Shown one piece after another: positions 47,524-56,516 of a DNA stretch of 64,000 nt. Under the pieces are notes generated by a model. That model saw only the letters and a list, made by a program, of their open reading frames with translations, made no database searches and was not told where the DNA came from. The position numbers and the translations under genes are program-made. This DNA is from Kineosporia babensis (GTDB lineage: Bacteria > Actinomycetota > Actinomycetes > Actinomycetales > Kineosporiaceae): the NCBI RefSeq assembly GCF_021129305.1, contig NZ_JAJOMB010000022.1, positions 1-64,000 of the forward strand, read 5' to 3'. The stretch's first letter is position 1, and every line of letters begins with the position of its first letter.

Positions 47524-48812
47524 CGATCAGTGGGCGCGCGGTGCTTCTGGCCGCGGTCGGCCTGATTCCGGTTGTTCTGTGGCCGGGCTGGGGATCGTTG
47601 CTGGGCTGGGCCGGGCTGCTCGCCGTGGTCGTGCTGGCCGATCTGCTGCTCGCCGGATCGCCGCGGGCTCTGCGGGTGCGGCGGGAACCGGTGGCCACGG
47701 TCCGGCTCGGCACCGCCACCACCGCGTCGTTCGTGCTGACGAATGCGGGCCGGCGCACGGTGCGCGGTTCGCTGCGGGATGCCTGGCAGCCCTCGGCCGG
47801 GGCTGCGCTCGACCGTCACCCGGTGGACCTTCCGGCCGGACAGAGCCGTCGCTTGGTCACCACGCTGAGTCCTACCCGCCGTGGTGACCGCCGGGCCGGA
47901 GAAGTGACGGTGCGCAGCTTCGGTCCGCTCGGTGTCGCGGCCCGCCAGTTCTCGCTGCCGGCGCCCGGAACTGCGCGTGTGCTGCCACCTTTTGGCTCGC
48001 GCAAGCATCTGCCCAGCAAGCTTGCGCAGTTGCGTGAACTGGACGGCCGTACCTCGCTGCGGGTGCGCGGGCAGGGCACCGAGTTCGATTCGCTGCGTGA
48101 TTACGTGGGCGGCGACGATGTGCGGTCGATCGACTGGCGGGCCACGGCCCGGCGGGGAGCGGTGGTCGTGCGTACCTGGCGCCCGGAGCGTGACCGCCGG
48201 GTGCTGCTGGTGCTGGACACCTCGCGCACCTCGGCCGCCCGGGTGGGTGACGAGCCGCGGCTGGATGCGGCCATGGATGCTGCGTTGTTGCTGGCTGCGC
48301 TGGCTTCCCGGGCGGGCGACCGGGTGGATCTGCTGGCCATGGACCGCCGGGTGCGGGCTCGGGTGGAAGGGGCCAGCCGCAGCGATCTGCTGCCGCGTCT
48401 GGTGACTGCCATGGCCCCGGTGGAGGCGGATCTGGTGGAGGCGGACTGGCCGGCCATTGTGTCGACGGTGCTTTCGCGGACGTCGCAGCGGGCACTGGTG
48501 GTGCTGCTGACTTCGCTGGAGGGTGCGGCGATTGAGGAAGGGCTGATGCCGGTGATCGGTCAGCTCTGCACGCGGCATCGGGTGGTGGTGGCCTCGGTGG
48601 CCGATCCGCAGATGGCGGCCATGGCCGACGGACGTGGTGACGCGTATGCGGTCTACGGGGCGGCGGCGGCCGGACGGGCCGAGTTGGACCGTACGGCAAC
48701 CACTGCCGAGCTGCGGCGGATGGGCGTGGATGTGGTGGACGCTTCGCCTGAGGATCTGCCGCCGCAACTGGCCGACCGGTATCTGGCCCTGAAGGCCGCC
48801 GGCCTGCTCTGA
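47520..48812 (+). CDS. DUF58 domain protein of the MoxR module
   Basis: 430 aa. Two N-terminal membrane helices (ISGRAVLLAAVGLIPVVLW; LLGWAGLLAVVVLADLLLA), then an extracytoplasmic-like beta domain, the DUF58 motif RDYVGGDDVRSIDWRATAR, and a VWA-like region (VLLVLDTSRTS). Conserved partner of MoxR in Gram-positive envelopes. Last gene of the plus-strand cluster; a tandem repeat array follows 30 nt downstream. Confidence 0.92.
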
Positions 48813-48841
48813 GCCAGACCTCCTGGGCCCAGCGCGCTCTT

Positions 48842-49036
48842 GGGGTGCTCCGAACCCGGCCCGCGTCAGGCACTCCGAACCCAGCCCGCGTCAGGCACTC
48901 CGAACCCGGCTCACGTCAGGCACTCCGAACCCGGCTCACGTCAGGCACTCCGAACCCGGCTCACGTCAGGCACTCCGAACCCGGCTCACGTCAGGCACTC
49001 CGAGCCCGGCTCGCGTCGGGTGTTCTGCGCCCGGCC
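48842..49036. repeat. 25-bp tandem array, about seven copies
   Basis: Units of CAGGCACTCCGAACCCGGCT plus CACGT begin at 48867, 48892, 48917, 48942, 48967 and 48992; a first unit (48842) and a degenerate last one (49017) flank them. The four inner copies are almost identical while the outer ones diverge. The array fills the space between the convergent DUF58 and dienelactone hydrolase genes and reaches the stop codon of the latter. The period of 25 shifts frame, so it is non-coding. Confidence 0.92.
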
Positions 49037-49039
49037 GGG

Positions 49040-49612
49040 CTAGACCGTTGTGAGGAAGGCCAGTACTCGCTCGGTGAGCAGCCCGGCAGCCGACTCGTCG
49101 TACTCCCCCAGGCTGGCGTCGGCGAAAAGGTGCGCCGAGCCCGGGTAGACGAATACCTCGGCCCGGCCCTGCGAGTCGGTCGCGAAACTCTTCGCCGCGG
49201 CCAGGTCGCCCGAGTCCGCGAACTCCGGGTCGGCGTTCATACCGTGGATCTGCGCCGGAATGCCCGGCCAGGTACCGAACTCGGACGGCGGCACGAAACC
49301 GCTCAGGAACAGCGCCCCCACCGCGCCGGGCCGGGTGGTGGCGAGCTTGGCCACCGGCAGAACGCCGAGCGAGAACCCGGCGTACACCACGTTCTCGGGC
49401 ACGGCCTGGGCCGCCTGCACACCGCGCTCGAGCACCGTGTCGAAGCCCAGTGAACGGGCGTGGTTCACCCCTTCGTCCAGCCCGGAGAACGTTTTGCCCT
49501 CGTACAGATCCGGGGTGTGCACGGTGTGCCCGGCCTGCTGAACTACCTGCGCGAATTCCAGCACCCCGGACGTGAGCCCCTGGGCATGGTGGAACAGAAG
49601 AACCTCGGCCAT
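49040..49612 (-). CDS. Dienelactone hydrolase family protein
   Basis: 190 aa alpha/beta hydrolase. Nucleophile elbow GFSLG in VVYAGFSLGVLPVAKLA carries Ser where classical dienelactone hydrolase has Cys; the His of the triad is likely in YPGSAHLFAD, and an Asp near DPEFADSGD. Small cytoplasmic esterase/hydrolase of unknown substrate. Convergent with the MoxR-DUF58 cluster. Confidence 0.88.
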   Translation of the reverse strand: MAEVLLFHHAQGLTSGVLEFAQVVQQAGHTVHTPDLYEGKTFSGLDEGVNHARSLGFDTVLERGVQAAQAVPENVVYAGFSLGVLPVAKLATTRPGAVGALFLSGFVPPSEFGTWPGIPAQIHGMNADPEFADSGDLAAAKSFATDSQGRAEVFVYPGSAHLFADASLGEYDESAAGLLTERVLAFLTTV

Positions 49613-49648
49613 TGCTCGCTCCCCTCGAACATATGTACGATCTACGGC

Positions 49649-50644
49649 TCAGCCTGCCACAGGCCGCACGTCTCCCGCCAATTCAGCTGCCAGATCGCCG
49701 GTTTCACCGGCTTGTGCAGCCGGTTTACCGAAGCGCCAGATGTACCCGACGAACACCGCCCAGACCACGAACCCGATCGCGATGCGGGCCCAGGTGGGCA
49801 ACGGGGACGGGGTCACGAACGCCTCGACCACGCCCGAGACCAGCAGCACCACGACCAGGCCGATCGCGATCGTCACCATCGCCCGGCCCTCCTCACCGAC
49901 CGCCCGGGCCCGGGTGCGGGCTCCCGGGTCGACCCAGGCCCAGAACACCTTGAGCCCGGCCCCGGCGGCGACGAAGACGGCGGTCAGCTCGAGCAGGCCG
50001 TGCGGGGTGATCAGGCCGAAGAACAGGCCCAGCCGGTCGTTCGCGGCCATCAGCCCGGCGGTCAGGCCGAGGTTGAGCGCGTTCTGCGCCAGCACCCAGA
50101 CCACACCGATCCCGGTGATGCCGAGGACGAAGCACAGCGCCGCCACCCAGGCGTTGTTGGTCCAGACCTGGACCGCGAAGCCCGAGGCGGCGTTCTCCGA
50201 GTAGTAGTTCTCGAAGTCGTTGTTCACCAGTTGCTGGATCTGCTGCTCGGTGCCGAAGGCGGCCTGCACCTCGGGGTTGGCGGCGACCCAGACCGCGACC
50301 ACGAAGGAGACCAGGACGGTCCCGGCCGTGGCGCCGAGTGCCCACCAGCGGGAGCGGTAGACGGCGGCGGGGAACGAGACTGCGGCCATCCGGGCGAACT
50401 CCCGCAGCAGCGGCTCGTTGCCGCCCGAGATCGCGGTGCGGGCCCGGGCCACCGTTCCGGACAGCCGGGCCACCAGGCCGGCGTCGGGTGAGAACGAACG
50501 CACCACGGACAGGTGGGTGGCCGCCCGCTGGTACAGCAGCACCATCTCGTCCACCTCGGCGCCGGACAGCCGGCGCCGCTTCGTCAGCCGGTCCAGCCGG
50601 TCCCAGTCGGCCGAGTGCACCGCGACGAAGGCATCCAAGTCCAC
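49649..50644 (-). CDS. Stage II sporulation protein M-like membrane protein
   Basis: 331 aa. Long cytoplasmic N-terminus (DEMVLLYQRAATHLSVVRSF), then helices at about 105-125, 165-195, 215-240, 265-285 and 295-315, with the family motif ITPHGLLELTAVFVAAGAGL. SpoIIM-like proteins in non-sporulating actinobacteria often lie next to RDD and MoxR-DUF58 genes; role unknown. GTG 50644 is only 10 nt from the end of the palindromic element at 50655, so its promoter must lie within that element. Confidence 0.9.
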   Translation of the reverse strand: MDLDAFVAVHSADWDRLDRLTKRRRLSGAEVDEMVLLYQRAATHLSVVRSFSPDAGLVARLSGTVARARTAISGGNEPLLREFARMAAVSFPAAVYRSRWWALGATAGTVLVSFVVAVWVAANPEVQAAFGTEQQIQQLVNNDFENYYSENAASGFAVQVWTNNAWVAALCFVLGITGIGVVWVLAQNALNLGLTAGLMAANDRLGLFFGLITPHGLLELTAVFVAAGAGLKVFWAWVDPGARTRARAVGEEGRAMVTIAIGLVVVLLVSGVVEAFVTPSPLPTWARIAIGFVVWAVFVGYIWRFGKPAAQAGETGDLAAELAGDVRPVAG

Positions 50645-50654
50645 AGCCCTGAGA

Positions 50655-50825
50655 CTAGGTCATGTTTTGAAGTTCCATGCCTACTGCGGGGCACCCGGGA
50701 CGCCATCTGACCGTGTCCGGTGGGGCCCCACGTAGAACACCGCTACGCAGGGCCCCACCGGCCACGCCCAGCCAACGCCCCGGGCACCTCCTCGCTACGG
50801 CAGCGAACTCCAAGACAAGCCCTAG
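50655..50825. mobile_element. 171-bp palindromic MITE-like element, copy A
   Basis: Bounded by CTAG at 50655-50658 and 50822-50825. The whole unit is an imperfect palindrome: outer arms read CTAGGTCATGTTTTGAAGTTC and, from the other end, CTAGGGCTTGTCTTGGAGTTC; the centre (50717-50761) is a near-perfect 45-bp palindrome with GGTGGGGCC...GGCCCCACC. Its reverse complement matches copy B (51788-51958) at roughly four of five positions and over the same length. It fills the SpoIIM-RDD intergenic region. CTAG boundaries recall elements of IS630- or IS5-type, which favour TA or YTAR targets; family membership is an inference. Confidence 0.8.
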
Positions 50826-50851
50826 CCGGGAAGACTGTCGGTGGCCCCACG

Positions 50852-50857
50852 TAGTCT
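50852..50857 (+). promoter_or_regulatory. Possible -10 element of a leaderless RDD transcript
   Basis: TAGTCT at 50852-50857 lies 7 nt before the GTG start at 50865, the distance expected for a leaderless mRNA. The sequence GGCCCCACGTAG that includes it (50843-50854) is also found inside both palindromic elements, at 50724-50735 in copy A. Confidence 0.35.
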
Positions 50858-50864
50858 GGTTCCC

Positions 50865-51791
50865 GTGATCACAGACCCGCTCGCCCCGCTGCCCGGCCCT
50901 TCGCCGGACCGCTCCGGCGCGACCGTCGCCGGGCTGGTCGGCGTCGACGAGCTGGACTTCTCCGACGAACTGATCACCGGCGAGGCGGTGGTCCTCGAAC
51001 TGCGGCCCGCCTCGTTCATCACCCGGGCGCTGGCGGTGGCGGTCGACGTGCTGGTCACCGTCGTGGCCTTCCTGCTGCTCTACTGGCTGCTCTACGCCAC
51101 CACCGGCGAGATAGACGCGGCCGCGGGCAGCGCGCTGGGCCTGGTCGCCTCCCTGGCCGTGCTGATCGGCATCCCGATCCTGGTCGAGACCCTCACCCGG
51201 GGCCGGTCCCTGGGCAAGTGGCTGGCCGGGCTCCGGGTGGTCCGCGACGACGGGGGTCCGATCCGGGCCCGGCACGCGCTGATCCGGGGCCTGCTCGCGG
51301 TGTTCGAGATCTACTGGTCGCTCGGGGCCATCGCCCTGGTCACGTCGCTGCTCAACAAGCGCGGTAAACGCCTGGGCGACCTGGTCGCGGGCACCTACGT
51401 GATCCGCGAGCGCCAGCCCCAGCAGCTTCCACCGGCCGTGCCGATGCCGCCGCACCTGGCCCCCTGGATCCGCAACGCCGACCTGGGCCGTCTGCCCGAC
51501 CCGCTGGCCCGGGCCTGCCGCCAGTTCCTGGCCCGCGCCACCCGCCTGACCCCCGAGGCCCGGCAGCGGCTCGGCTGGTCACTGGCCGGTCAGGTGGGCG
51601 AGTTCGTCGCGCCGCCGCCTCCGCCCGGCACACACCCCGAAGATTTCCTGGCCGCAGTCCTCGCCGAGCGCCGCGACCGCGACTACGCCCGCCTCTGGCG
51701 AGAGTCCCAGCAACGAGCCGCCCGCCGCGCCAGCCGCGCCGCCGCCAGCCCGCTGTCCTCCACCGGTTTCGGCCTGCCCGACCGCGACTAG
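50865..51791 (+). CDS. RDD family membrane protein
   Basis: 308 aa from GTG 50865. RDD domain with SFITRALAVAVDVLVTVVAF, two further helices, and GRSLGKWLAGLRVVRDDGGP and RHALIRGLLAVFEIYWSLGA; a 130-residue polar C-terminal tail follows. Function unknown; some RDD proteins act as Na+/H+ antiporters. The last codons use mostly C-ending codons. The stop TAG (51789-51791) lies inside the CTAG that bounds the palindromic element copy B, so the insertion may have set or kept the stop. Confidence 0.88.
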   Translation: MITDPLAPLPGPSPDRSGATVAGLVGVDELDFSDELITGEAVVLELRPASFITRALAVAVDVLVTVVAFLLLYWLLYATTGEIDAAAGSALGLVASLAVLIGIPILVETLTRGRSLGKWLAGLRVVRDDGGPIRARHALIRGLLAVFEIYWSLGAIALVTSLLNKRGKRLGDLVAGTYVIRERQPQQLPPAVPMPPHLAPWIRNADLGRLPDPLARACRQFLARATRLTPEARQRLGWSLAGQVGEFVAPPPPPGTHPEDFLAAVLAERRDRDYARLWRESQQRAARRASRAAASPLSSTGFGLPDRD

Positions 51792-51958
51792 GGAGTGTTT
51801 TGGAATGCGCCGCCGTAGGCGAGGAGGCGCCCGAGGTGTCGGCCGACGTGGCCGGTGGGGCCTCTCGTAGCGGTGTTCTACGTGGGGCCCCACCTGCCAC
51901 GGTCAGACGGCGCCCCGGTGCGCCCGGCAGTAGGCATGGAATTTCGAATACGACCTAG
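51788..51958. mobile_element. 171-bp palindromic MITE-like element, copy B
   Basis: Same length as copy A and inverted relative to it; bounded by CTAG at 51788-51791 and 51955-51958. Shared blocks include TTCCATGCCTACTGC, TCTGACCGTG and GTGGGGCCCCACGTAGAACA (read on the minus strand). The inner palindrome lies at about 51852-51895. It carries no ORF of its own. Together the two copies bracket the RDD gene. Confidence 0.8.
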
Positions 51959-52060
51959 GGCCAATGCTTTTCAGCTAAGGCCGAGTCTGGGCCTGTCCGC
52001 CCAGACCACGCCCCCGTCGGTCGGCCCGCACCGCGTCTAAGTAACGACATTGCGGCCAGG

Positions 52061-52165
52061 TCCGGTCCTGCGGATCTTTGCCTACTTTCGGGGCGCAGTC
52101 GGCCCGGTCAAGGTTCGTGACCACCGCATCGCGCCCGGCAAGGAGAAGTGGTCCCCGACCGCCCA
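52061..52165. repeat. Diverged direct repeat, unit 1
   Basis: Begins TCCGGTCCTGCGGATCTTTG and continues through GGTCAAGG and GACCACCGCA to a GTCCCCGACC block. Unit 2 at 52337-52440 has the same order of blocks (GTCCTGCGGATCTTGCCTAC, TGGTCAAGG, GGTCACCGCA, GTCCCGGACC) with small indels. Confidence 0.65.
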
Positions 52166-52218
52166 GGGCCGGGTGGGGTGGACCCGCCGACCGGGCGACT
52201 CGAAGGCGACTCGAGAGA

Positions 52219-52260
52219 GTGCGTAAACAAAGTGCCGCCAGAGACACTTTGTTCACGCAT
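52219..52260. repeat. REP-like hairpin 1
   Basis: TGCGTAAACAAAGTG (52220-52234) pairs with CACTTTGTTCACGCA (52245-52259) in 14 of 15 positions around a 10-nt loop. The block TGTTCTCGCCGGG follows, as after hairpin 2. No gene end is close, so a simple terminator is unlikely. Confidence 0.65.
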
Positions 52261-52336
52261 TGTCGTGTTCTCGCCGGGAAGCAGCTGGGGTGTGGAAGAA
52301 GCAAGGTCGGCGTGACTTTCAAAACACAACCTGAGG

Positions 52337-52440
52337 GCCCGTCCTGCGGATCTTGCCTACCGCGGGGCGGAGTTGATCTGGTCAAGGCGTGTGGTCACCG
52401 CACCGGGCATAGAGGGGAAGCAGTCCCGGACCGTGAGCGG
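52337..52440. repeat. Diverged direct repeat, unit 2
   Basis: Homologous to 52061-52165 as judged by eye over about 100 bp, and followed by the second hairpin in the same relative position as in unit 1. Confidence 0.65.
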
Positions 52441-52457
52441 TTGGGCGGGGACACCTC

Positions 52458-52504
52458 GATGATGTGTACACCTGGCACCAGATGCACCACCTTTACACAT
52501 CGCG
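52458..52504. repeat. REP-like hairpin 2
   Basis: GATGTGTA...TACACATC arms enclose CACCTGGCACCAGATGCACC. The sequence aligns with hairpin 3 at about 70% identity and is followed by TGTTCGCCGGG like hairpin 1. Confidence 0.65.
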
Positions 52505-52636
52505 AGTAGTTGTTCGCCGGGCTCTGTGCCATAGCACTGGAGTAAAGGCCGCGTGGGTGCACCACAGCGAGGGGGTGGCTCCGCTGGCCGGGCGCTGGTG
52601 CGGGCGATCAAAGGGATCGCGTGAAGTCGCCGGGCG

Positions 52637-52680
52637 AATGTGTACGCCTGGTACCGGAAGTACGCGATGCACACATCGCA
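52637..52680. repeat. REP-like hairpin 3
   Basis: AATGTGTACGCCTGGTACC and GATGCACACATCGC form a stem-loop related to hairpin 2; ATGTGTAC, CCTGG and ACACATCGC are shared at equal spacing. Confidence 0.6.
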
Positions 52681-52795
52681 AACCTTTCCGGCCCGGACGG
52701 TGAAGCGGCCCCACCACCCAGGCCGAAACTCAAGGTGCCACCGAGAAACTCGGCCAGCCGCAACGTCCTCAAGCAAGAAAGCCCAAAAGCGCGAA

Positions 52796-52829
52796 GGCGC
52801 ACCCTCTTCCCGAAGGAAGAAGATGCGCC
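52796..52829 (-). terminator. Terminator of sahH
   Basis: GGCGCATCTTCTTCC and GGAAGAGGGTGCGCC (minus strand) form a 13-bp stem with few mismatches, 17 nt after the stop, followed by CTTCGCGCTTTTGGG. Confidence 0.75.
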
Positions 52830-52845
52830 CTCTGGCGAAACGCGA

Positions 52846-54282
<1,437 letters not shown>

Positions 54283-54378
54283 ACCTGTCCTTCGGCATCG
54301 TGGGATGCGGCTGGAAATAGAGAAGTCCCAGTCGCGGGTGAACGGGTCGAGGCAGGGCGAAGCAGGTCCACCGAAAAT

Positions 54379-54398
54379 CCGGGTCAGAAGCGACCCGG
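54379..54398 (-). terminator. Hairpin with U-run between arsR-family gene and sahH
   Basis: CCGGGTC and GACCCGG form a perfect 7-bp stem with a 6-nt loop, followed on the minus strand by ATTTTCGG. It can terminate the arsR transcript or act as an attenuator in the sahH leader. I see no match to the SAH or SAM riboswitch consensus. Confidence 0.55.
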
Positions 54399-54487
54399 CC
54401 AGGACGTGCGCCTTGCCAGACCCGGCGCGGCCCCTCTAGGCCGTCGGCATCACCTACGCCGGAACACGGTCCACGATAGCAATCCGG

Positions 54488-54910
54488 TCACGGTTCGGGA
54501 TCCGCCGGTGCGGTTTGTTCGTGGTCAGTTCCGGATCGAGCAACGGACGTGGGTGCGCCCGTTTGCGCTCCCACCTGGGCCTGCGGGGGCAGCACGAGAG
54601 CCAGCAGGCCGGGAAACCGTTCGTCGAACTCGTCCCGCCGCAGCCGGATCGTGCGGCGGGCGCCCTCGTCGCGCTGCTCCACCAGCCCGGCGTCGCGCAG
54701 CACGGTGAAGTGATGGCTGAGAGTGGCCTTGCCCACGCCGACCTCGAACGATCCGCAGGGCAGGGCCCAGTCCGGGGCGGCGGCCACGCACCGCACGATC
54801 GAGAGCCGGACCGGATCGGCCAGGGCGGTGAGCGCGGTCTCGATGCTCACGTCCTGCGGATGCACGTGCTGCGGGGGGCGACGGCCACCGGAGCGAGGTA
54901 TCACCGACAT
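54488..54910 (-). CDS. ArsR-family transcriptional regulator
   Basis: 140 aa. Winged helix-turn-helix with ETALTALADPVRLSIVRCVA, recognition region GKATLSHHFTVLRDAGLVEQ and wing RRTIRLRRDEF. The metal-site ELCVCDL motif is missing; a single Cys is found in LPCGSFEVGVG, so a small-molecule ligand is as likely as a metal. It lies upstream of sahH on the same strand. ArsR-type SAH-responsive regulators (SahR) are known in proteobacteria; a similar role here is a guess from position. Confidence 0.88.
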   Translation of the reverse strand: MSVIPRSGGRRPPQHVHPQDVSIETALTALADPVRLSIVRCVAAAPDWALPCGSFEVGVGKATLSHHFTVLRDAGLVEQRDEGARRTIRLRRDEFDERFPGLLALVLPPQAQVGAQTGAPTSVARSGTDHEQTAPADPEP

Positions 54911-54958
54911 CAGAACCTCCTCCGCAGCACGCTGCCGATCTTGACCGGAGGGTCAATC

Positions 54959-55363
54959 CTAGGGCGTGTCGATGTCCGCCGCCCCGATCGAGCCGGTGCC
55001 ACCGTCGGGGTGCCCGGGCAGGTACCCCGGCTCCTGGGTGACGCCCGGCGGGACCGGCACCTGGTACTGCGCGGAACGGCCGTAGCGGGAACCGTCGTTG
55101 GTGCCGGCCACCGCCTTGACCGCCTGCGCGGAACTGATCACCAGCGCGCCGACCAGGGCCAGCGAGGCGATCACGACGACCGTGGCGGCCATCCGGGACC
55201 GCCGTGACCAGCGGCCGAACCAGCCGAAGCGCTGCGGCTCGGCGCCGTCCGGGTACTGCGCCCAGCGATCCGGCCTGCGGGCCTGGTGCGGCAGGACAGG
55301 ACGGAGCGTGCGGGGTGCGGGGTCAGCGCGCACGACGGCCTCCTGACTCGAAGTGACAGGCAT
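54959..55363 (-). CDS. Small single-pass membrane protein
   Basis: 134 aa from ATG 55363; a TTG at 55435 would add 24 residues, and neither has a good ribosome-binding site. Polar N-terminus with many Pro/Arg, one membrane helix (MAATVVVIASLALVGALVIS) and an extracytoplasmic tail rich in Gly/Pro/Tyr. No recognised domain. Confidence 0.55.
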   Translation of the reverse strand: MPVTSSQEAVVRADPAPRTLRPVLPHQARRPDRWAQYPDGAEPQRFGWFGRWSRRSRMAATVVVIASLALVGALVISSAQAVKAVAGTNDGSRYGRSAQYQVPVPPGVTQEPGYLPGHPDGGTGSIGAADIDTP

Positions 55364-55504
55364 GAATCGGGTCCGAACAGGGTGGAGCGGCGGAACTGTT
55401 CCGACGCTACCCACAGAATCCGAATCGACGGTCAAGCGCCTGCTAGGCCAGCGTTATCGCTGTCCACGTCGTTAAAGCACTCCTATGCCAGCCACCAGAG
55501 GGCC

Positions 55505-56446
55505 CTAGCTCGCGGGAACTCCGGCCGGTCCGCCGTCTCCGTGGGCGATGTCCGGCTCCAGGAAGATCAGCTTGGCGTCCGGCACCGCGGCCCGGACCCG
55601 GACCTCGGCCTCGTTGATCGCCTCGGCCACCTCGACCGCCGACTCCGTCGGCACCACCGCGATCTTCGCCGCCACCAGCAGCTCGTCCGGCCCGACGTAC
55701 AGCGTGCGGATGTGGATCACCCCGTTCACGCCCGACCCGATCAGCGCCTGCTTGATCTGCGCCAGGTCGTCGGCCGTGGCTCCCTCGCCGACCAGCAGCG
55801 AGGAGGTCTCCATGGCGAGGATCACCGCGACCACGATCAGCAGCAGCCCGATCATCGCCGTACCCACCGCGTCCCACCGCCCGTCGCCGGTGACCAGGGT
55901 CATCGAGACCCCGAAGAGCGCGAACACCAGACCCAGCTCGGCCGCCGTGTCCTCCAGCAGCACCACCGGCAGCTCGGGCGACTTGGTCTCCCGGATGAAC
56001 CGCCACCAGCTGCGGCCGTCCCGCTGCGGGGTGGCCTCGCGCACCGCGGTCCGCAGGCTGAGACCTTCCATCGTGATCGCTGCCAGCAGCACCACCACCG
56101 GCACCCACTGCCAGTTCTCGATCGGCTCCGGGTGCGACCACTTGTGGTACGCCTCGTACAGCGCGAACAACCCGCCGACGCTGAACAGGATCACCGACAC
56201 CAGGAACGCGTACAGGTAGCGCGAACGCCCGTACCCGAACGGGTGCTCCTCGTTGGCCCGCCTCTCCGCCCGCCGGCCACCGATCAGCAGCAGCACCTGG
56301 TTGCCCGAGTCAGCCAGCGAGTGGATGCCTTCGGCCAGCATCGAGCTGGACTGGGTCAGCGCGAAGGCAACGAACTTGGTTGCGGCGATCCCCAGATTGG
56401 CGCTGAGCGCCGCAATGATCGCCTTGGACCCACCCTCGGTGGACAT
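55505..56446 (-). CDS. Cation diffusion facilitator family transporter
   Basis: 313 aa from ATG 56446 with a GGGAG site. Six-helix CDF core: HSLADSGNQVLLL (metal site HxxxD), FGYGRSRYLYAFLVSVILFS, and VLLEDTAAELGLVFALFGVS (second site DxxxE), followed by a cytoplasmic domain of about 90 residues. CDF proteins export Zn, Fe, Mn or Co in exchange for protons; the ion cannot be told. Monocistronic by spacing. Confidence 0.92.
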   Translation of the reverse strand: MSTEGGSKAIIAALSANLGIAATKFVAFALTQSSSMLAEGIHSLADSGNQVLLLIGGRRAERRANEEHPFGYGRSRYLYAFLVSVILFSVGGLFALYEAYHKWSHPEPIENWQWVPVVVLLAAITMEGLSLRTAVREATPQRDGRSWWRFIRETKSPELPVVLLEDTAAELGLVFALFGVSMTLVTGDGRWDAVGTAMIGLLLIVVAVILAMETSSLLVGEGATADDLAQIKQALIGSGVNGVIHIRTLYVGPDELLVAAKIAVVPTESAVEVAEAINEAEVRVRAAVPDAKLIFLEPDIAHGDGGPAGVPAS

Positions 56447-56516
56447 ACCCGTCTCCCGCCTGGACAAACGCCTGGAACACAGCGGGAGCAAGGTACTACT
56501 TGCCGGAGGAAACCAC

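Larger units (their letters stand above)
51959..52795. other. Gene-free repeat-rich interval between RDD and sahH
   Basis: About 840 nt without a gene I can support. It contains two diverged direct repeats (52061-52165 and 52337-52440) and three related hairpin units described separately. Short open frames here are repeat artefacts: similar peptides appear twice because the DNA unit is repeated. Confidence 0.6.

Noticed and set aside
48842-49036. CRISPR array
   Set aside because: The 25-bp units are contiguous without spacers and no cas genes are present.
52078-52776. Short open frames with repeated peptides between RDD and sahH
   Set aside because: The similar peptides come from repeated DNA units in several frames; no start context or coding signal supports a gene.
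54283-54487. SAH or SAM riboswitch in the sahH leader
   Set aside because: No match to the conserved core that I can recall; only a simple hairpin with a U-run is seen.
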